DNA of 64,000 nt from Herpetosiphon geysericola (GTDB lineage Bacteria > Chloroflexota > Chloroflexia > Chloroflexales > Herpetosiphonaceae), in the NCBI RefSeq assembly GCF_001306135.1, contig NZ_LGKP01000012.1, positions 124,001-188,000 on the forward strand, written 5' to 3'. Positions 36,051 through 44,220 of this stretch are shown here, one piece after another. The notes under the pieces were generated by a model. That model was not told the origin of the DNA. It did not search any database and saw only the letters and a list, made by a program, of their open reading frames with translations. Position numbers and translations under genes: made by a program. Each line of letters opens with the position of its first letter. Within the stretch, counting starts at the first letter, position 1.

Positions 36051-36842
36051 ATGCGAAACAAGCGCTTTGGCCGTCAATGTTGGCTTATCCTTGCTAGTTT
36101 GCCGTTGCTGGGCTTTTTGCTGATTCCATTAATTGCCTTAGCGCTGCGCGTGCCAGTTGCTGCCCTAGCTAGCACCTTTGCCAAGCAAACAGTCCGCGAA
36201 GCCCTCAGCCTTAGCATTTTGACCACCAGTAGCAGTATGCTCATTACGCTGCTTTTTGGTACGCCAATTGCGATTTTGCTAGCGCGTCCGCGCTTTCGCG
36301 GCCAAAGCTTGCTCGATACCTTGATTGATTTGCCGATGATTTTGCCGCCCTCAGTGGCTGGCATTGCCCTATTGATGGCCTTTGGGCGGCGTGGCTTGCT
36401 TGGGCAATATCTGCGCATCCTTGAGATTGAATTGCCCTTTACCACAACAGCGGTGGTGTTGGCGCAAGTGTTTGTGGCCTCACCGTTCTACATCAAAGCT
36501 GCTAGTGCTGCCTTCGCCACCATCGACCATGATCTTGAGGATGCAGCGGCGCTTGATGGAGCCAATTCGCGCCAAATTTTCTGGTTTATCAGCATTCCCT
36601 TGGCATGGACAGGCCTGGTGAGCGGAGCCGTGATGACTTGGGCTCGAGCCTTGGGTGAGTTTGGGGCAACCATCATTTTTGCTGGCAATTTCGTGGGCCG
36701 CACCCAAACCATGCCCTTGGCAATTTACCAAGGCTTTGAGCAAGATTTAAATGTGGCGCTGGTTTTGGCCCTGCTGCTGCTGGTTATTTCATTTGTAATC
36801 CTCGGCTTGGTCAAAGGCTTATTGGCGCAACGCCTGCGTTAA
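36051..36842 (+). CDS. modB: molybdate ABC transporter permease
   Basis: A 263-residue permease of the ModB/CysTW class with six helices. The EAA loop DLEDAAALDGANSRQIFWFISIPLAW (near 165-190) contacts the ATPase, and MTWARALGEFGATIIFAGN is the typical ModB motif. ATG 36051 has GGAAG 4-8 nt upstream. It should be partner to modA at 31613-32806 but the two are separated by about 3.2 kb of mobile DNA. No ModC ATPase follows. The next gene is unrelated. Confidence 0.95.
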   Translation: MRNKRFGRQCWLILASLPLLGFLLIPLIALALRVPVAALASTFAKQTVREALSLSILTTSSSMLITLLFGTPIAILLARPRFRGQSLLDTLIDLPMILPPSVAGIALLMAFGRRGLLGQYLRILEIELPFTTTAVVLAQVFVASPFYIKAASAAFATIDHDLEDAAALDGANSRQIFWFISIPLAWTGLVSGAVMTWARALGEFGATIIFAGNFVGRTQTMPLAIYQGFEQDLNVALVLALLLLVISFVILGLVKGLLAQRLR

Positions 36843-36961
36843 TTTAATATTTATTAATGAAATATTCATGAATCGCCTATTGATTAACACTGTAAAATGA
36901 ATAATAATCTTGAGCTATGTACCTAGCTAGGAAATTTGCTAAAATATGGAAGGATTTGGCA

Positions 36962-37333
36962 ATGCTCAAAATATCACGGCGGTTGGTTGGTTTGTTGGTT
37001 GCAACCTGTGTTTTGGCCGTAGCGCCCTTGGTTCCGGCGGCAGCAGCGCCGCTGTTTGGGCCGTTGACCGCTGGAGTTGATTGTTATAGCAATGGTATTC
37101 AGCATAATCGTGGCGCATTCGCATGCGATGCCTACGCGAGCGGTGGAACCGGTCTCTATAGCTATACGTGGAGTGCTGGACTGAATGCAGACATTATGCA
37201 GAATGCTGGTAGCTCGGTGTATGGTGGTTGTACGCTTGGCCGCACAGGTCGGGTAAACTTGGTCGTTACTGATAGCAGCGGCGCGAGCGTCGCCGTGGTT
37301 GGCCGTTGGTATTGTAGCAGCGATGCCTCGTAA
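36962..37333 (+). CDS. small exported Ig/PKD-like protein
   Basis: A 123-residue exported protein. Signal peptide (about 1-29, VPAAAA cleavage), then one beta-sandwich-like domain with YASGGTGLYSYTWSAGL and VNLVVTDSSGASVAVVGRW, the Y-x-W/TDSSG pattern of PKD-like folds, and several cysteines that may form disulfides. Function is unknown. ATG 36962 was chosen because GGAAGGA lies 7 nt upstream and it starts a clean signal. A possible TTGATT/AATAAT promoter at about 36880-36908 precedes it. Confidence 0.78.
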   Translation: MLKISRRLVGLLVATCVLAVAPLVPAAAAPLFGPLTAGVDCYSNGIQHNRGAFACDAYASGGTGLYSYTWSAGLNADIMQNAGSSVYGGCTLGRTGRVNLVVTDSSGASVAVVGRWYCSSDAS

Positions 37334-37352
37334 GCCTGACTAAATTGTGCAA

Positions 37353-37393
37353 TGGGCATCGCTTTTTAGCTTCGATGTTGCATGTGATGCCCA
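37353..37393. terminator. shared terminator of convergent genes
   Basis: TGGGCATC (37353-37360) pairs with GATGCCCA (37386-37393) around a T-rich loop, between the exported PKD-like protein and the 97-aa gene. Confidence 0.55.
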
Positions 37394-37394
37394 A

Positions 37395-37688
37395 TTAATC
37401 ATCAATAATCCCCAAATGGGCCAAAATAGTATAAACATAGGCTGTATTAAAACGGGCATTGGGCATCTGCTCAGCAATATCAGCTCTGGTTAAACGCTTC
37501 AAATCAACCCCGCTCTGCAATAAAACCTCGAAATCTCGGCGCCGCAGCCAACGCTTTTTACGAGTTCGATGTGGTTCTAACCATAGTTCCTCTGCATCGA
37601 CACTAAGAATTGTGAACAAACGGCGTTGAACTGTAGTAGCTAAGGTTTCGCCTGCTAAGGCCTGAACTTGTGGCCAAAAATCGCGCAT
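37395..37688 (-). CDS. unknown 97-residue protein
   Basis: A short basic, helical protein (pattern RRLFTILSVDAEELWLEPHRTRKKRWLRRRDFEVLL, then TRADIAEQMPNARFNTAYVYTILAHLG). The second half looks like a winged-helix-type helix pair, so DNA binding is conceivable. No family is recognised. AAGGAG lies 6 nt upstream of the ATG, supporting real expression. Divergent from the two-gene unit starting at 37913. Confidence 0.65.
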   Translation of the reverse strand: MRDFWPQVQALAGETLATTVQRRLFTILSVDAEELWLEPHRTRKKRWLRRRDFEVLLQSGVDLKRLTRADIAEQMPNARFNTAYVYTILAHLGIIDD

Positions 37689-37912
37689 AGCAGCTCCTTG
37701 TTTATCCTCATTTGTAAACTAGTCACAGTATAGCGCTGTTAGGCAATAAATCAATTGGCTAGGATCGGTTCACACTGTTTTATTCATAATCATTGCAGGC
37801 TTGCTGTGACATTCTTTGACACGGCGCGGCGTTATACTAGCTCAGGAAGGGTCGCTGGAACGGCAGCATTCGCAGCGGCATTAGTGCTCAGCTGAGCAGA
37901 AAGGGCTTGCAA

Positions 37913-38209
37913 ATGTGGCGACATGGTGATGTCCTCATCGCAGCAATTGATCAAATTCCAAGTGATGCAACGCCGCGTAATGGCTCAACCTTAGCTTATG
38001 GCGAAGTCACTGGCCATAGCCATCGTTTCAAATTGGCCGATACGGTTGCGCTGTGGCAACGCGGCGATTCACTGTTCGTCGAAGTGACTGCTGATAACGC
38101 CCAACTGATTCACGAAGAACATTCCATGATCGAATTGCCACGCGGCAATTATCGGGTCTGGATGCAACGCGAATATTCACCGCAAGAAATTCGGCGGGTT
38201 GTTGATTAA
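37913..38209 (+). CDS. small conserved protein of the LRR two-gene unit
   Basis: A 98-residue protein: MWRHGDVLIAAIDQIPSD, then LAYGEVTGHSHRF, an acidic middle and a C-terminal HEEHSMIELPRGNYRVWMQREYSPQEIRRV. The RxGDVL...GEVTGHSH layout is a recurring small protein family of unknown role in several phyla. ATG 37913 follows AAGGG. Directly downstream a strong hairpin and then the leucine-rich gene follow on the same strand, so the two are probably transcribed together. Confidence 0.75.
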   Translation: MWRHGDVLIAAIDQIPSDATPRNGSTLAYGEVTGHSHRFKLADTVALWQRGDSLFVEVTADNAQLIHEEHSMIELPRGNYRVWMQREYSPQEIRRVVD

Positions 38210-38217
38210 TGCTGCTG

Positions 38218-38247
38218 CTGGTGGTAATGCTTGCCCATTACCACCAG
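38218..38247 (+). other. 12-bp perfect hairpin between the two unit genes
   Basis: CTGGTGGTAATG pairs exactly with CATTACCACCAG around CTTGCC. There is no T-run, so it is unlikely to be a simple terminator. It could set the ratio of the two products by slowing or processing the mRNA just before the next ribosome site (GAGGA 38253). Confidence 0.55.
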
Positions 38248-38264
38248 CCTTTGAGGATAGTTTG

Positions 38265-39329
38265 ATGCACGATGAAATGATGACTGCCGCCACAGCCTTA
38301 GCTCAAATTCGCGCTGGTGTTGAAGATCTTGGTGGCCAGCCAATTAGTGGCACGTTGGTGTTGGATAAAGATATTGAATTTTTGCCACGCGGCATTGTCG
38401 CAACCGCAATCGAAGCCAAACATTGTACTAAATTGCGCTATTTGCCCAGCGATTTGCACGCAGGCCGTTTGGATTTGAGCGGTTGTACTGGCTTGACCAG
38501 CATTCCTGAAGGTTTGCACTGCTTTGAACTTGATCTGCGTAATACCAATCTTGAGCATTTGCCCTTGGTGCATGTGCAAAATCGCTTGAATCTCAGCAAC
38601 AATATTCAGCTCAAAAGCTTGCCCCGCAATCTGAAGGTTGGCTCGTTGGTGCTGCGTGGTTGCAGTGCGCTCGAAAGCTTGCCCGAAGGTATTGATGTAA
38701 ACTTTCTCGATTTGACCGATTGTGTTAATTTTCGGCGTTGGCCAAGCGCAGGCCGCATCAGCGTTGGCCGGATTGTAGCGCGCAACTGCATCAACATGCC
38801 CAATTTGCCAGCATGGCTTGGCGAATTAGCCCAATTAAGCGTGCGTGGATGCAGCAGTCTCACCGAGTTACCAGCTGGTTTGGTGGTGCATTCGTGGCTC
38901 GATTTGGGCAATACCGAAATTACCAGTTTGCCCGAACATAGCCAAGTTAGCCAATTGCGCTGGAATGGCGTACCAATCGATGAGCGCATCGCCTTTCAAC
39001 CTGAGACGATCAGCGTCAGCGAAATTATCGACGAAGTGAATGTTGAGCGTCGCCGCGTGTTGCTTGAACGCAAAGGCTACGAAGAGTTTTTTGCCCAAGC
39101 AGAAGCCAAAGAGCTTGATCGCGACCGTGATACTGGTGGCGTGCGGCGGTTGCTGCAAATGCCAATGCCCAACGATGAAGATTTGGTGTGTTTGGCGGTG
39201 CAATGTCCTTCGACCGATCGTCGTTATGTTTTGCGCGTGCCGCCATCGATGCGCAGTTGCCATCAAGCAGCCGCTTGGATCGCTGGCTTCGATAATCCCG
39301 ATGATTATAAATTGTTGAAAGAAACCTAG
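38265..39329 (+). CDS. leucine-rich-repeat protein with a conserved C-terminal domain (DUF6745-like)
   Basis: A 354-residue protein with about ten short leucine-rich units from about residue 30 to 235 (pattern L.L.GC..L.SLPE.L, e.g. LSGCTGLTSIPEGL and RGCSALESLPEGI), a ligand-binding solenoid. Residues about 255-354 form a separate conserved domain: DRDRDTGGVRRLLQMPMPNDEDLVCLAV and VLRVPPSMRSCHQAAAWIAGFDN, which I recall from DUF6745 proteins paired with a small RxGDVL protein. No enzymatic motif is visible. ATG 38265 has GAGGA 7 nt upstream. A longer frame to 38199 covers the hairpin and is not coding. Confidence 0.85.
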   Translation: MHDEMMTAATALAQIRAGVEDLGGQPISGTLVLDKDIEFLPRGIVATAIEAKHCTKLRYLPSDLHAGRLDLSGCTGLTSIPEGLHCFELDLRNTNLEHLPLVHVQNRLNLSNNIQLKSLPRNLKVGSLVLRGCSALESLPEGIDVNFLDLTDCVNFRRWPSAGRISVGRIVARNCINMPNLPAWLGELAQLSVRGCSSLTELPAGLVVHSWLDLGNTEITSLPEHSQVSQLRWNGVPIDERIAFQPETISVSEIIDEVNVERRRVLLERKGYEEFFAQAEAKELDRDRDTGGVRRLLQMPMPNDEDLVCLAVQCPSTDRRYVLRVPPSMRSCHQAAAWIAGFDNPDDYKLLKET

Positions 39330-39374
39330 TTTGCCAGCCCCACGATCAACGGAATGATTGTGGGGCTGACCAAT

Positions 39375-40745
39375 TTAGCGCCGTTTGAGCAGCATTGGCA
39401 TGCCACCCTTGGCGCGCATTGTAATTGCCATTTCTGGCTGAACTTGGTGGCCAGTTTGCAGTTGCGGGTTGTAATGTTGAGCCACGCAGGCCAACAAGAG
39501 TGCGCCTTCCATCTCGGCCAAATTATTGCCAATGCACTTGCGCGGCCCCGCGCCAAATGGCATAAAAGCCAAATGATGGCGTGGCTGTTGGGCGTTTGGC
39601 GCAAACCGAGTTGGATCAAACTCCAACGGGTTTGCCCAAAACGCTGGATGGCGATGCAAATTGGTGATGCTCACGATCACCCGCGAATCGATTGGCAAAT
39701 CGTAGCCGCCAAGTTGGGTTGGCTTGGTTACGCGACGTGGCCCAGTAATTGGCGCTGCCGGATATAGGCGCATTGCTTCTTTAAACACTTGGTTGGTGTA
39801 GGGCAAATTTGACAAATCGCTGACGCTTGGCGCGCGGCCTTGCAGCACTTGGTCAAGCTCAGCCTGCAATTGGCGGCGAATTTCGGGGTGCTCGCCGAGC
39901 AAATACCAAGCGAAGGTCAAGGTATTGGCAGTGGTTTCATGGCCAGCAGCAAAGATCGTCAGCACCTCATCGCGAATCTGCTCATTGCTCATGCGCTCGC
40001 CAGTGTCCGCATCTTGGGCTTCAAGCAACATATCGAGCAAATCTCCAAGCGGCTCGTTCATTGCCCGCCGCTGCTGAATCAAGCCAAAAATCATGCTATC
40101 AAGCACTTTGCGCGCTTGCATATAGGCCCGATTGCGTTTGGTTGGCAAGGGCAACGGCAAGCTAAAGGGATTGAAAATTTGATAATTGGCATAATCGACC
40201 GCCGCTGTGACTGCTGGCGCCAATTTGCCAACTTCGCCGAGCATATCGGCGCTAAACATCGTTTGCATAATAATGTCGAGCGTTACTTGTAGCATCTCGT
40301 GGTTCATATCGATCGGCGCTGCATTGGGCAAGGCTTGCCAGCGTTGTAGCATACGTGCTCCGGCAGCATCAATCTTTTCGCCCATTGCTGCCAAGCGTTT
40401 GCGATGGAACATCGGCTGCATCATGCGGCGTTGCACCAGCCACGATTCAGGGCTAGGATTGGAAATTAAGCCATTGCCTGCGATGATTTCTAAGCCACCA
40501 TTGCCGCCAACTTTGGGAAAATCACGCTGATGATCAACCAAAATATGCTGAGCATAATGCGGATTTGAAACCACATGCATTACGCGCGAGCCAATGCGGT
40601 AGCGCACAATATCGCCATAGGCAATAAAATCGCGATCCATCGTCAGCAAAAAATCATCAATAAAATCGTGCAAATTGCCAACTAGTAACCGCCCACGTGG
40701 GCCTGGCGCAATCAAGGCAGTGTTTTTCAACGCAGTTTCAGTCAT
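39375..40745 (-). CDS. cytochrome P450
   Basis: A 456-residue P450 with AGHETTANTLTFAWYLL (I-helix Thr), the E-R-R triad (ExxR in FKEAMRLYP), and FGAGPRKCIGNNLA carrying the heme cysteine. Length and sequence style are near the fatty-acid hydroxylase (CYP102-like) group. Uses an external redox partner, since no reductase domain is fused. ATG 40745 (MTETALKN) has AAGGA upstream. A longer frame crosses the operator. Transcribed away from the TetR gene and probably repressed by it. Confidence 0.96.
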   Translation of the reverse strand: MTETALKNTALIAPGPRGRLLVGNLHDFIDDFLLTMDRDFIAYGDIVRYRIGSRVMHVVSNPHYAQHILVDHQRDFPKVGGNGGLEIIAGNGLISNPSPESWLVQRRMMQPMFHRKRLAAMGEKIDAAGARMLQRWQALPNAAPIDMNHEMLQVTLDIIMQTMFSADMLGEVGKLAPAVTAAVDYANYQIFNPFSLPLPLPTKRNRAYMQARKVLDSMIFGLIQQRRAMNEPLGDLLDMLLEAQDADTGERMSNEQIRDEVLTIFAAGHETTANTLTFAWYLLGEHPEIRRQLQAELDQVLQGRAPSVSDLSNLPYTNQVFKEAMRLYPAAPITGPRRVTKPTQLGGYDLPIDSRVIVSITNLHRHPAFWANPLEFDPTRFAPNAQQPRHHLAFMPFGAGPRKCIGNNLAEMEGALLLACVAQHYNPQLQTGHQVQPEMAITMRAKGGMPMLLKRR

Positions 40746-40767
40746 CAGGATTTCCTTTTTGATTTTT

Positions 40768-40814
40768 ACTATCCATTTGTGTAGTATTTGACAGTGACTA
40801 TACAATCGGATAGC
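40768..40814. promoter_or_regulatory. paired inverted repeats overlapping the P450/TetR promoters
   Basis: ACTATCCATTTGTGTAGT (40768-40785) and ACTATACAATCGGATAGC (40797-40814) are near-perfect reverse complements of each other, separated by 11 bp. They flank a TTGACA (40788-40793) that can pair with TAGCAT (40811-40816) as a TetR-gene promoter. Best read as the operator of the divergent TetR protein. Confidence 0.75.
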
Positions 40815-40856
40815 ATAATTTGTCAAGCGCGATTTTTAGGCTAGAAACGATCAATC

Positions 40857-41507
40857 ATGAACCAAGCAAACGAAAAACTCAGTGGCCGCCAATCGGAGAG
40901 TACGGCCCAACAAACCCGCCAGCGCATTTTGCTCAGCGCGCGCCATTTATTTGCCCTGCAAGGCTTCGAAGGTATTAGCTTGCGCGATATTGCGAGCCAT
41001 GCAGCGGTGACCCATGGCTTATTGCGGCATCATTTTGGCTCGAAAGAAGCGATTTGGCAGGCGGTGGTTGATGCTGCGCTGGCGGAATATTTGGCCGCGC
41101 TCTTGCCCTTGGTCAATGCAGCAATTGCTGAGCAGCACGAGCCAAGTGCCGTGATCAGACGTTCGGTTGGCACGATTATTCGGCTCTCGGCCAGTTTTTG
41201 CGAGGTACCACGCTTGATGGTGCATGAAAGCATTAGCGGCGGCGAACGCTTAAATTATTTTATGCAACAGTTGCGCCCGCTGAGCGCCATGATGCAACCA
41301 TTTTTTGAGGCAATTCGGGCTGAGGGCAAATTGCAACAATTTAGCCACCCAACTTTTTTGTTGGCAATTCTTTTTTTGGGGGTTTTACCGTTGGCGCTGG
41401 CTTCGTTCAGTAACGCCTTGGCGCAAATCGATATTCTTGAGCAGGCAGAACTAGAACGCCATATCGAACGGGTGATTGCGACATTGATGCCTTGGACAGT
41501 GGTTTAA
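40857..41507 (+). CDS. TetR-family transcriptional repressor
   Basis: A 216-residue TetR regulator. RQRILLSARHLFALQGFEGISLRDIASHAAVTHGLLRHHFGSKEAIWQAV is the N-terminal helix-turn-helix (residues about 21-70), and the rest forms the ligand-binding helical domain. It is divergent from the P450 gene with the inverted-repeat operator between them. It most likely represses both and is released by a hydrophobic ligand related to the P450 substrate, an inference from the arrangement. Confidence 0.93.
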   Translation: MNQANEKLSGRQSESTAQQTRQRILLSARHLFALQGFEGISLRDIASHAAVTHGLLRHHFGSKEAIWQAVVDAALAEYLAALLPLVNAAIAEQHEPSAVIRRSVGTIIRLSASFCEVPRLMVHESISGGERLNYFMQQLRPLSAMMQPFFEAIRAEGKLQQFSHPTFLLAILFLGVLPLALASFSNALAQIDILEQAELERHIERVIATLMPWTVV

Positions 41508-41512
41508 GCGCA

Positions 41513-41545
41513 AAGCGCACGAAGAGTTTAAATCTTCGTGCGCTT
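41513..41545. terminator. perfect 13-bp hairpin between tetR and pyrE
   Basis: AAGCGCACGAAGA pairs with TCTTCGTGCGCTT around a 7-nt loop, serving two convergent genes. It includes the CGCACGAAGA satellite word, so it may derive from the CTTCGTG family. Confidence 0.75.
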
Positions 41546-41573
41546 AAGTTGTTATCTGTAAGTGTGGGGAATA

Positions 41574-42227
41574 TTATTCGGCGCTGATGCCAGCGCGGCT
41601 GGCCCAACCAGCGGGATCGGTGGCCCAATCGCTAATCAGGCTGCGATGTTCTGGGCGAATATAATTTTGCTGGGCGGCGACTTCCAACAAGGTTGAAAGA
41701 TTGGTTAAGGTCATGAGGCGCACGCCAGCTGCATTAAAGCGCTGTTTCGATTCTTCCATCTCGTAGGTAAAGATTGCACAACAATCGGCCACAAGTGCGT
41801 TAATCTGGCGCAACCCGGCGACTGCATCTAAGGCACTGCCGCCAGTGCTGATCAAATCCTCAATTACAACGACCCGTTGATTGGTCTGCACGCCGCCTTC
41901 GACCTGTTGGCCACGGCCATATTTTTTGGCTCCTGAACGCACATAGGCCATCGGTAAGCTTAATTCATGGGCAACCCATGCTGCCCATGGCACGCCAGCA
42001 GTGGCAGTTCCTGCAATCACTTCGGTGTTCAACAATTCATCGCCAATTTGCTGGCAAATAGCCTCGGTGATGGTACGGCGGGCGCTGACTTGGGCCAAAA
42101 GCAAACGATTATCGCAATAAATTGGCGAAAGAATGCCCGATGCAAAGCGAAAGGGCTTATCTGGCGCCAACACGACAGCTCCGGCCTCAAGTAACAGTTG
42201 CGCGATCGCAGTTGAAGAATGTTTCAT
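41574..42227 (-). CDS. pyrE: orotate phosphoribosyltransferase
   Basis: PyrE converts orotate and PRPP to OMP in pyrimidine synthesis. 217 residues with RFASGILSPIYCDNRLLL near the start, YVRSGAKKYGRGQQVEG (flexible loop lysines) and the PRPP-binding VVVIEDLISTGGSALDAV. All key residues are present. ATG 42227 has AGGAG 6 nt upstream. A longer frame to 42248 lacks one. Divergent from the xanthine-type PRTase. Confidence 0.97.
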   Translation of the reverse strand: MKHSSTAIAQLLLEAGAVVLAPDKPFRFASGILSPIYCDNRLLLAQVSARRTITEAICQQIGDELLNTEVIAGTATAGVPWAAWVAHELSLPMAYVRSGAKKYGRGQQVEGGVQTNQRVVVIEDLISTGGSALDAVAGLRQINALVADCCAIFTYEMEESKQRFNAAGVRLMTLTNLSTLLEVAAQQNYIRPEHRSLISDWATDPAGWASRAGISAE

Positions 42228-42290
42228 ACTAGCTCCTATCTGGTACAATATCGCGAATAGCTTAATTGACGGCGCTCATTACCGCCTAGT

Positions 42291-42307
42291 GTGGGGAGGT
42301 ACCCCAC
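42291..42307 (+). promoter_or_regulatory. hairpin in the leader of the purine PRTase
   Basis: GTGGGG (42291-42296) pairs with CCCCAC (42302-42307) around AGGTA. A preceding GGCG/CGCC pair (42270-42286) may stack on it. A TGGTACAAT (42241-42249) resembles an extended -10 box just upstream. No known riboswitch is recognised. Confidence 0.4.
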
Positions 42308-42344
42308 GGTGAGAGGCCTAATGCGATTCAACGAGGCAGAACGT

Positions 42345-42815
42345 ATGACGATTAAACACGTCCTTTCATGGGATGAAATCCAATCACTAGTTGAAATTAT
42401 TAACGAACAATTACATAATGATTATGATGCCTTGCTGGTTGTCACACGGGGCGGGATGATCCCAGCCTGTTTGATTAGCCAACGTCGCAACTGGCGCAAT
42501 ATTCTGGTTGCTGCGGTGCAATTCTACACTGGAATTGGGACAACCCGTGAAATTCCTACGTTCTTGCAATTTCCCAGCGATCCGCTGATTGTGGGCAAGA
42601 AATTATTGGTGATCGATGATATTTGGGATAGTGGGCGCACGATTGCTGCGGTAAAGCAACGGCTCGATACTGCTGGTGCAAATTATGAAGTTGCTGTGCT
42701 CCACTTCAAACCAGGTTCATCCAAAGTTGAAGGTCGGCCCGATTTTTATGCCGCTGAAACCGATCAGTGGATTGTGTATCCGTGGGAACCACCCACAGAT
42801 CCAGATGCAGAATAA
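42345..42815 (+). CDS. phosphoribosyltransferase, xanthine/hypoxanthine-type
   Basis: A 156-residue type I PRTase. LVVTRGGMIPACLISQR and LLVIDDIWDSGRTIAAV contain the pyrophosphate and ribose-phosphate (PRPP) loops, and YPWE near the C-terminus is typical of Gpt-like purine salvage enzymes, though a role as a regulator is also possible. The start MTIKHVLSWDEI (ATG 42345) is preferred, with GAGG 8 nt upstream. ATG 42321 (GAGAGG upstream) is an alternative. It overlaps the next gene by one base. Confidence 0.85.
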   Translation: MTIKHVLSWDEIQSLVEIINEQLHNDYDALLVVTRGGMIPACLISQRRNWRNILVAAVQFYTGIGTTREIPTFLQFPSDPLIVGKKLLVIDDIWDSGRTIAAVKQRLDTAGANYEVAVLHFKPGSSKVEGRPDFYAAETDQWIVYPWEPPTDPDAE

Positions 42816-43621
42816 TGCGCATTGCCATCCTCAGCGATATTCATAGTAATTTAGCCGCCTTCGAGGCTGTGCTTGAGGATTTACAAGCCCAAGCGGTTGA
42901 TCACGTCGTCATTAATGGCGATGTGATCAACGGCGGGCCTGATCCGCGGGCATGCTTGGATTTAGCCCGAGCCACAGGCTACACGCTCTTGGCGGGCAAT
43001 CATGAACGCTACATCCGCGATTACGATTTGCCGGTGCGGCCAGCAGAGTGGGCTAGCGATTTGTGGAAGCCCTCGCTTTGGACGGTCAATCAGTTTAGCC
43101 AAGCTGAACGCGCCGCCCTGCACGATTTGGCCACAACCTACCACACTGATGAGCTTTTAGTGGTGCATGCCTCGCCGCGTCACGACCAAGATTCGGTCTT
43201 TGCAATTACGCCGCAGCGCGAATTAGCAGCGATGTTCGTCGATACGCCCCAAACGATTATTCGCTCGCACAACCATATTCCACAATTTCGGCCTTGGGGC
43301 GAGCGCATGATCGTCACCACAGGCGCGGTTGGCCAGCCACTTGATGGCAGCCCTTGGGCCAAATATGCGATTGCCGAACGCAAGCCCCAAGGCTGGCGGG
43401 TGAAACATCGGGTGGTGATGTACGATGTTGATACCACGGTCAAACGCTTTCATAGCTCTGGTTATTACGAGGCAGCCTACCCCATGAGCAGGCTCTATTT
43501 GCGCGAAGTGCAGCTTGGCACCCACCATATTGTGCCATTTTTACGCTTGCAGCAACAATGGCTCAAAAGCGACCCACAACTTAGCTCCGAGCAAGCAGTC
43601 AAGCGCTTTTTGGAATTATGA
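42815..43621 (+). CDS. calcineurin-like metallophosphoesterase (YfcE-like)
   Basis: A 268-residue phosphoesterase with RIAILSDIHSNLAAFEAV, INGDVINGGPDP, LAGNHERYI and VVHASP as the metal-binding motifs, then IRSHNHIPQF instead of the usual GHTH. Members cleave phosphodiesters or dinucleoside polyphosphates. The start overlaps the previous stop by one base (TAATG), indicating coupling with the PRTase. No signal peptide. Confidence 0.92.
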   Translation: MRIAILSDIHSNLAAFEAVLEDLQAQAVDHVVINGDVINGGPDPRACLDLARATGYTLLAGNHERYIRDYDLPVRPAEWASDLWKPSLWTVNQFSQAERAALHDLATTYHTDELLVVHASPRHDQDSVFAITPQRELAAMFVDTPQTIIRSHNHIPQFRPWGERMIVTTGAVGQPLDGSPWAKYAIAERKPQGWRVKHRVVMYDVDTTVKRFHSSGYYEAAYPMSRLYLREVQLGTHHIVPFLRLQQQWLKSDPQLSSEQAVKRFLEL

Positions 43622-43647
43622 AACCAACGTATACCTAAGGAGTCGTT

Positions 43648-44220
43648 ATGAGCGCAGAGTCTATACCATTTAAAACATTTGCTGATTATCTTGCAATTGA
43701 AAAACAAACTGGGATTAAACATGAATATTATCAAGGTAAAGTGTATGCAATGACTGGGGCAAGTGCACGACATAATTTAATTGTCAGCAACATAATTGCA
43801 AGTTTGCATCAACAATTACGCAAAAGCACTTGTCGTGTTTTTCCAAGCGATCTGTGTTTACAAATCAGCCAAACTGGCTTGTATACCTATCCTGATATTT
43901 CTATTGCATGTGGAGCATTTGAATTTGGAAGTGAGCGGCCAGACACATTACTTAATCCAACATGTTTAATCGAAGTATTATCTCCGAGCACAGAAAATTA
44001 TGATCGAGGAATGAAATTTGAACACTATCGAACTATCAGTAGCCTTCAAATTTACCTTGTAATTGCCCAAGATCGCTGTCATTGTGAGTTGTATTTACGT
44101 CAAAATGATCACCGCTGGTTGCTGATTGAGTTTTGGTCGCTAGAGCAAACAATTCAGCTTGAGGCGATCAATGCGCACCTCAAGCTGAGCGATGTGTACG
44201 AATATATTGAATTAGCTTAA
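43648..44220 (+). CDS. Uma2-family (DUF820) putative endonuclease
   Basis: A 190-residue protein of the Uma2 family, a PD-(D/E)xK-like fold common in Cyanobacteria and Chloroflexota. Motifs: KHEYYQGKVYAMTGASARHN, YPDISIACG (catalytic Asp), CLIEVLSPSTENYDRGMKFEHYR (Glu and Lys) and LQIYLVIAQD. AT-rich and with different codon use from its neighbours, which suggests recent arrival. AAGGAG lies upstream. Its stop overlaps that of the convergent Crp gene by three or four bases. Biological role is unknown. Confidence 0.9.
   Translation: MSAESIPFKTFADYLAIEKQTGIKHEYYQGKVYAMTGASARHNLIVSNIIASLHQQLRKSTCRVFPSDLCLQISQTGLYTYPDISIACGAFEFGSERPDTLLNPTCLIEVLSPSTENYDRGMKFEHYRTISSLQIYLVIAQDRCHCELYLRQNDHRWLLIEFWSLEQTIQLEAINAHLKLSDVYEYIELA

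Noticed and set aside
38199-38264. Earlier start of the LRR protein
   Set aside because: It would translate the 12-bp hairpin; the ATG at 38265 has a good GAGGA site.
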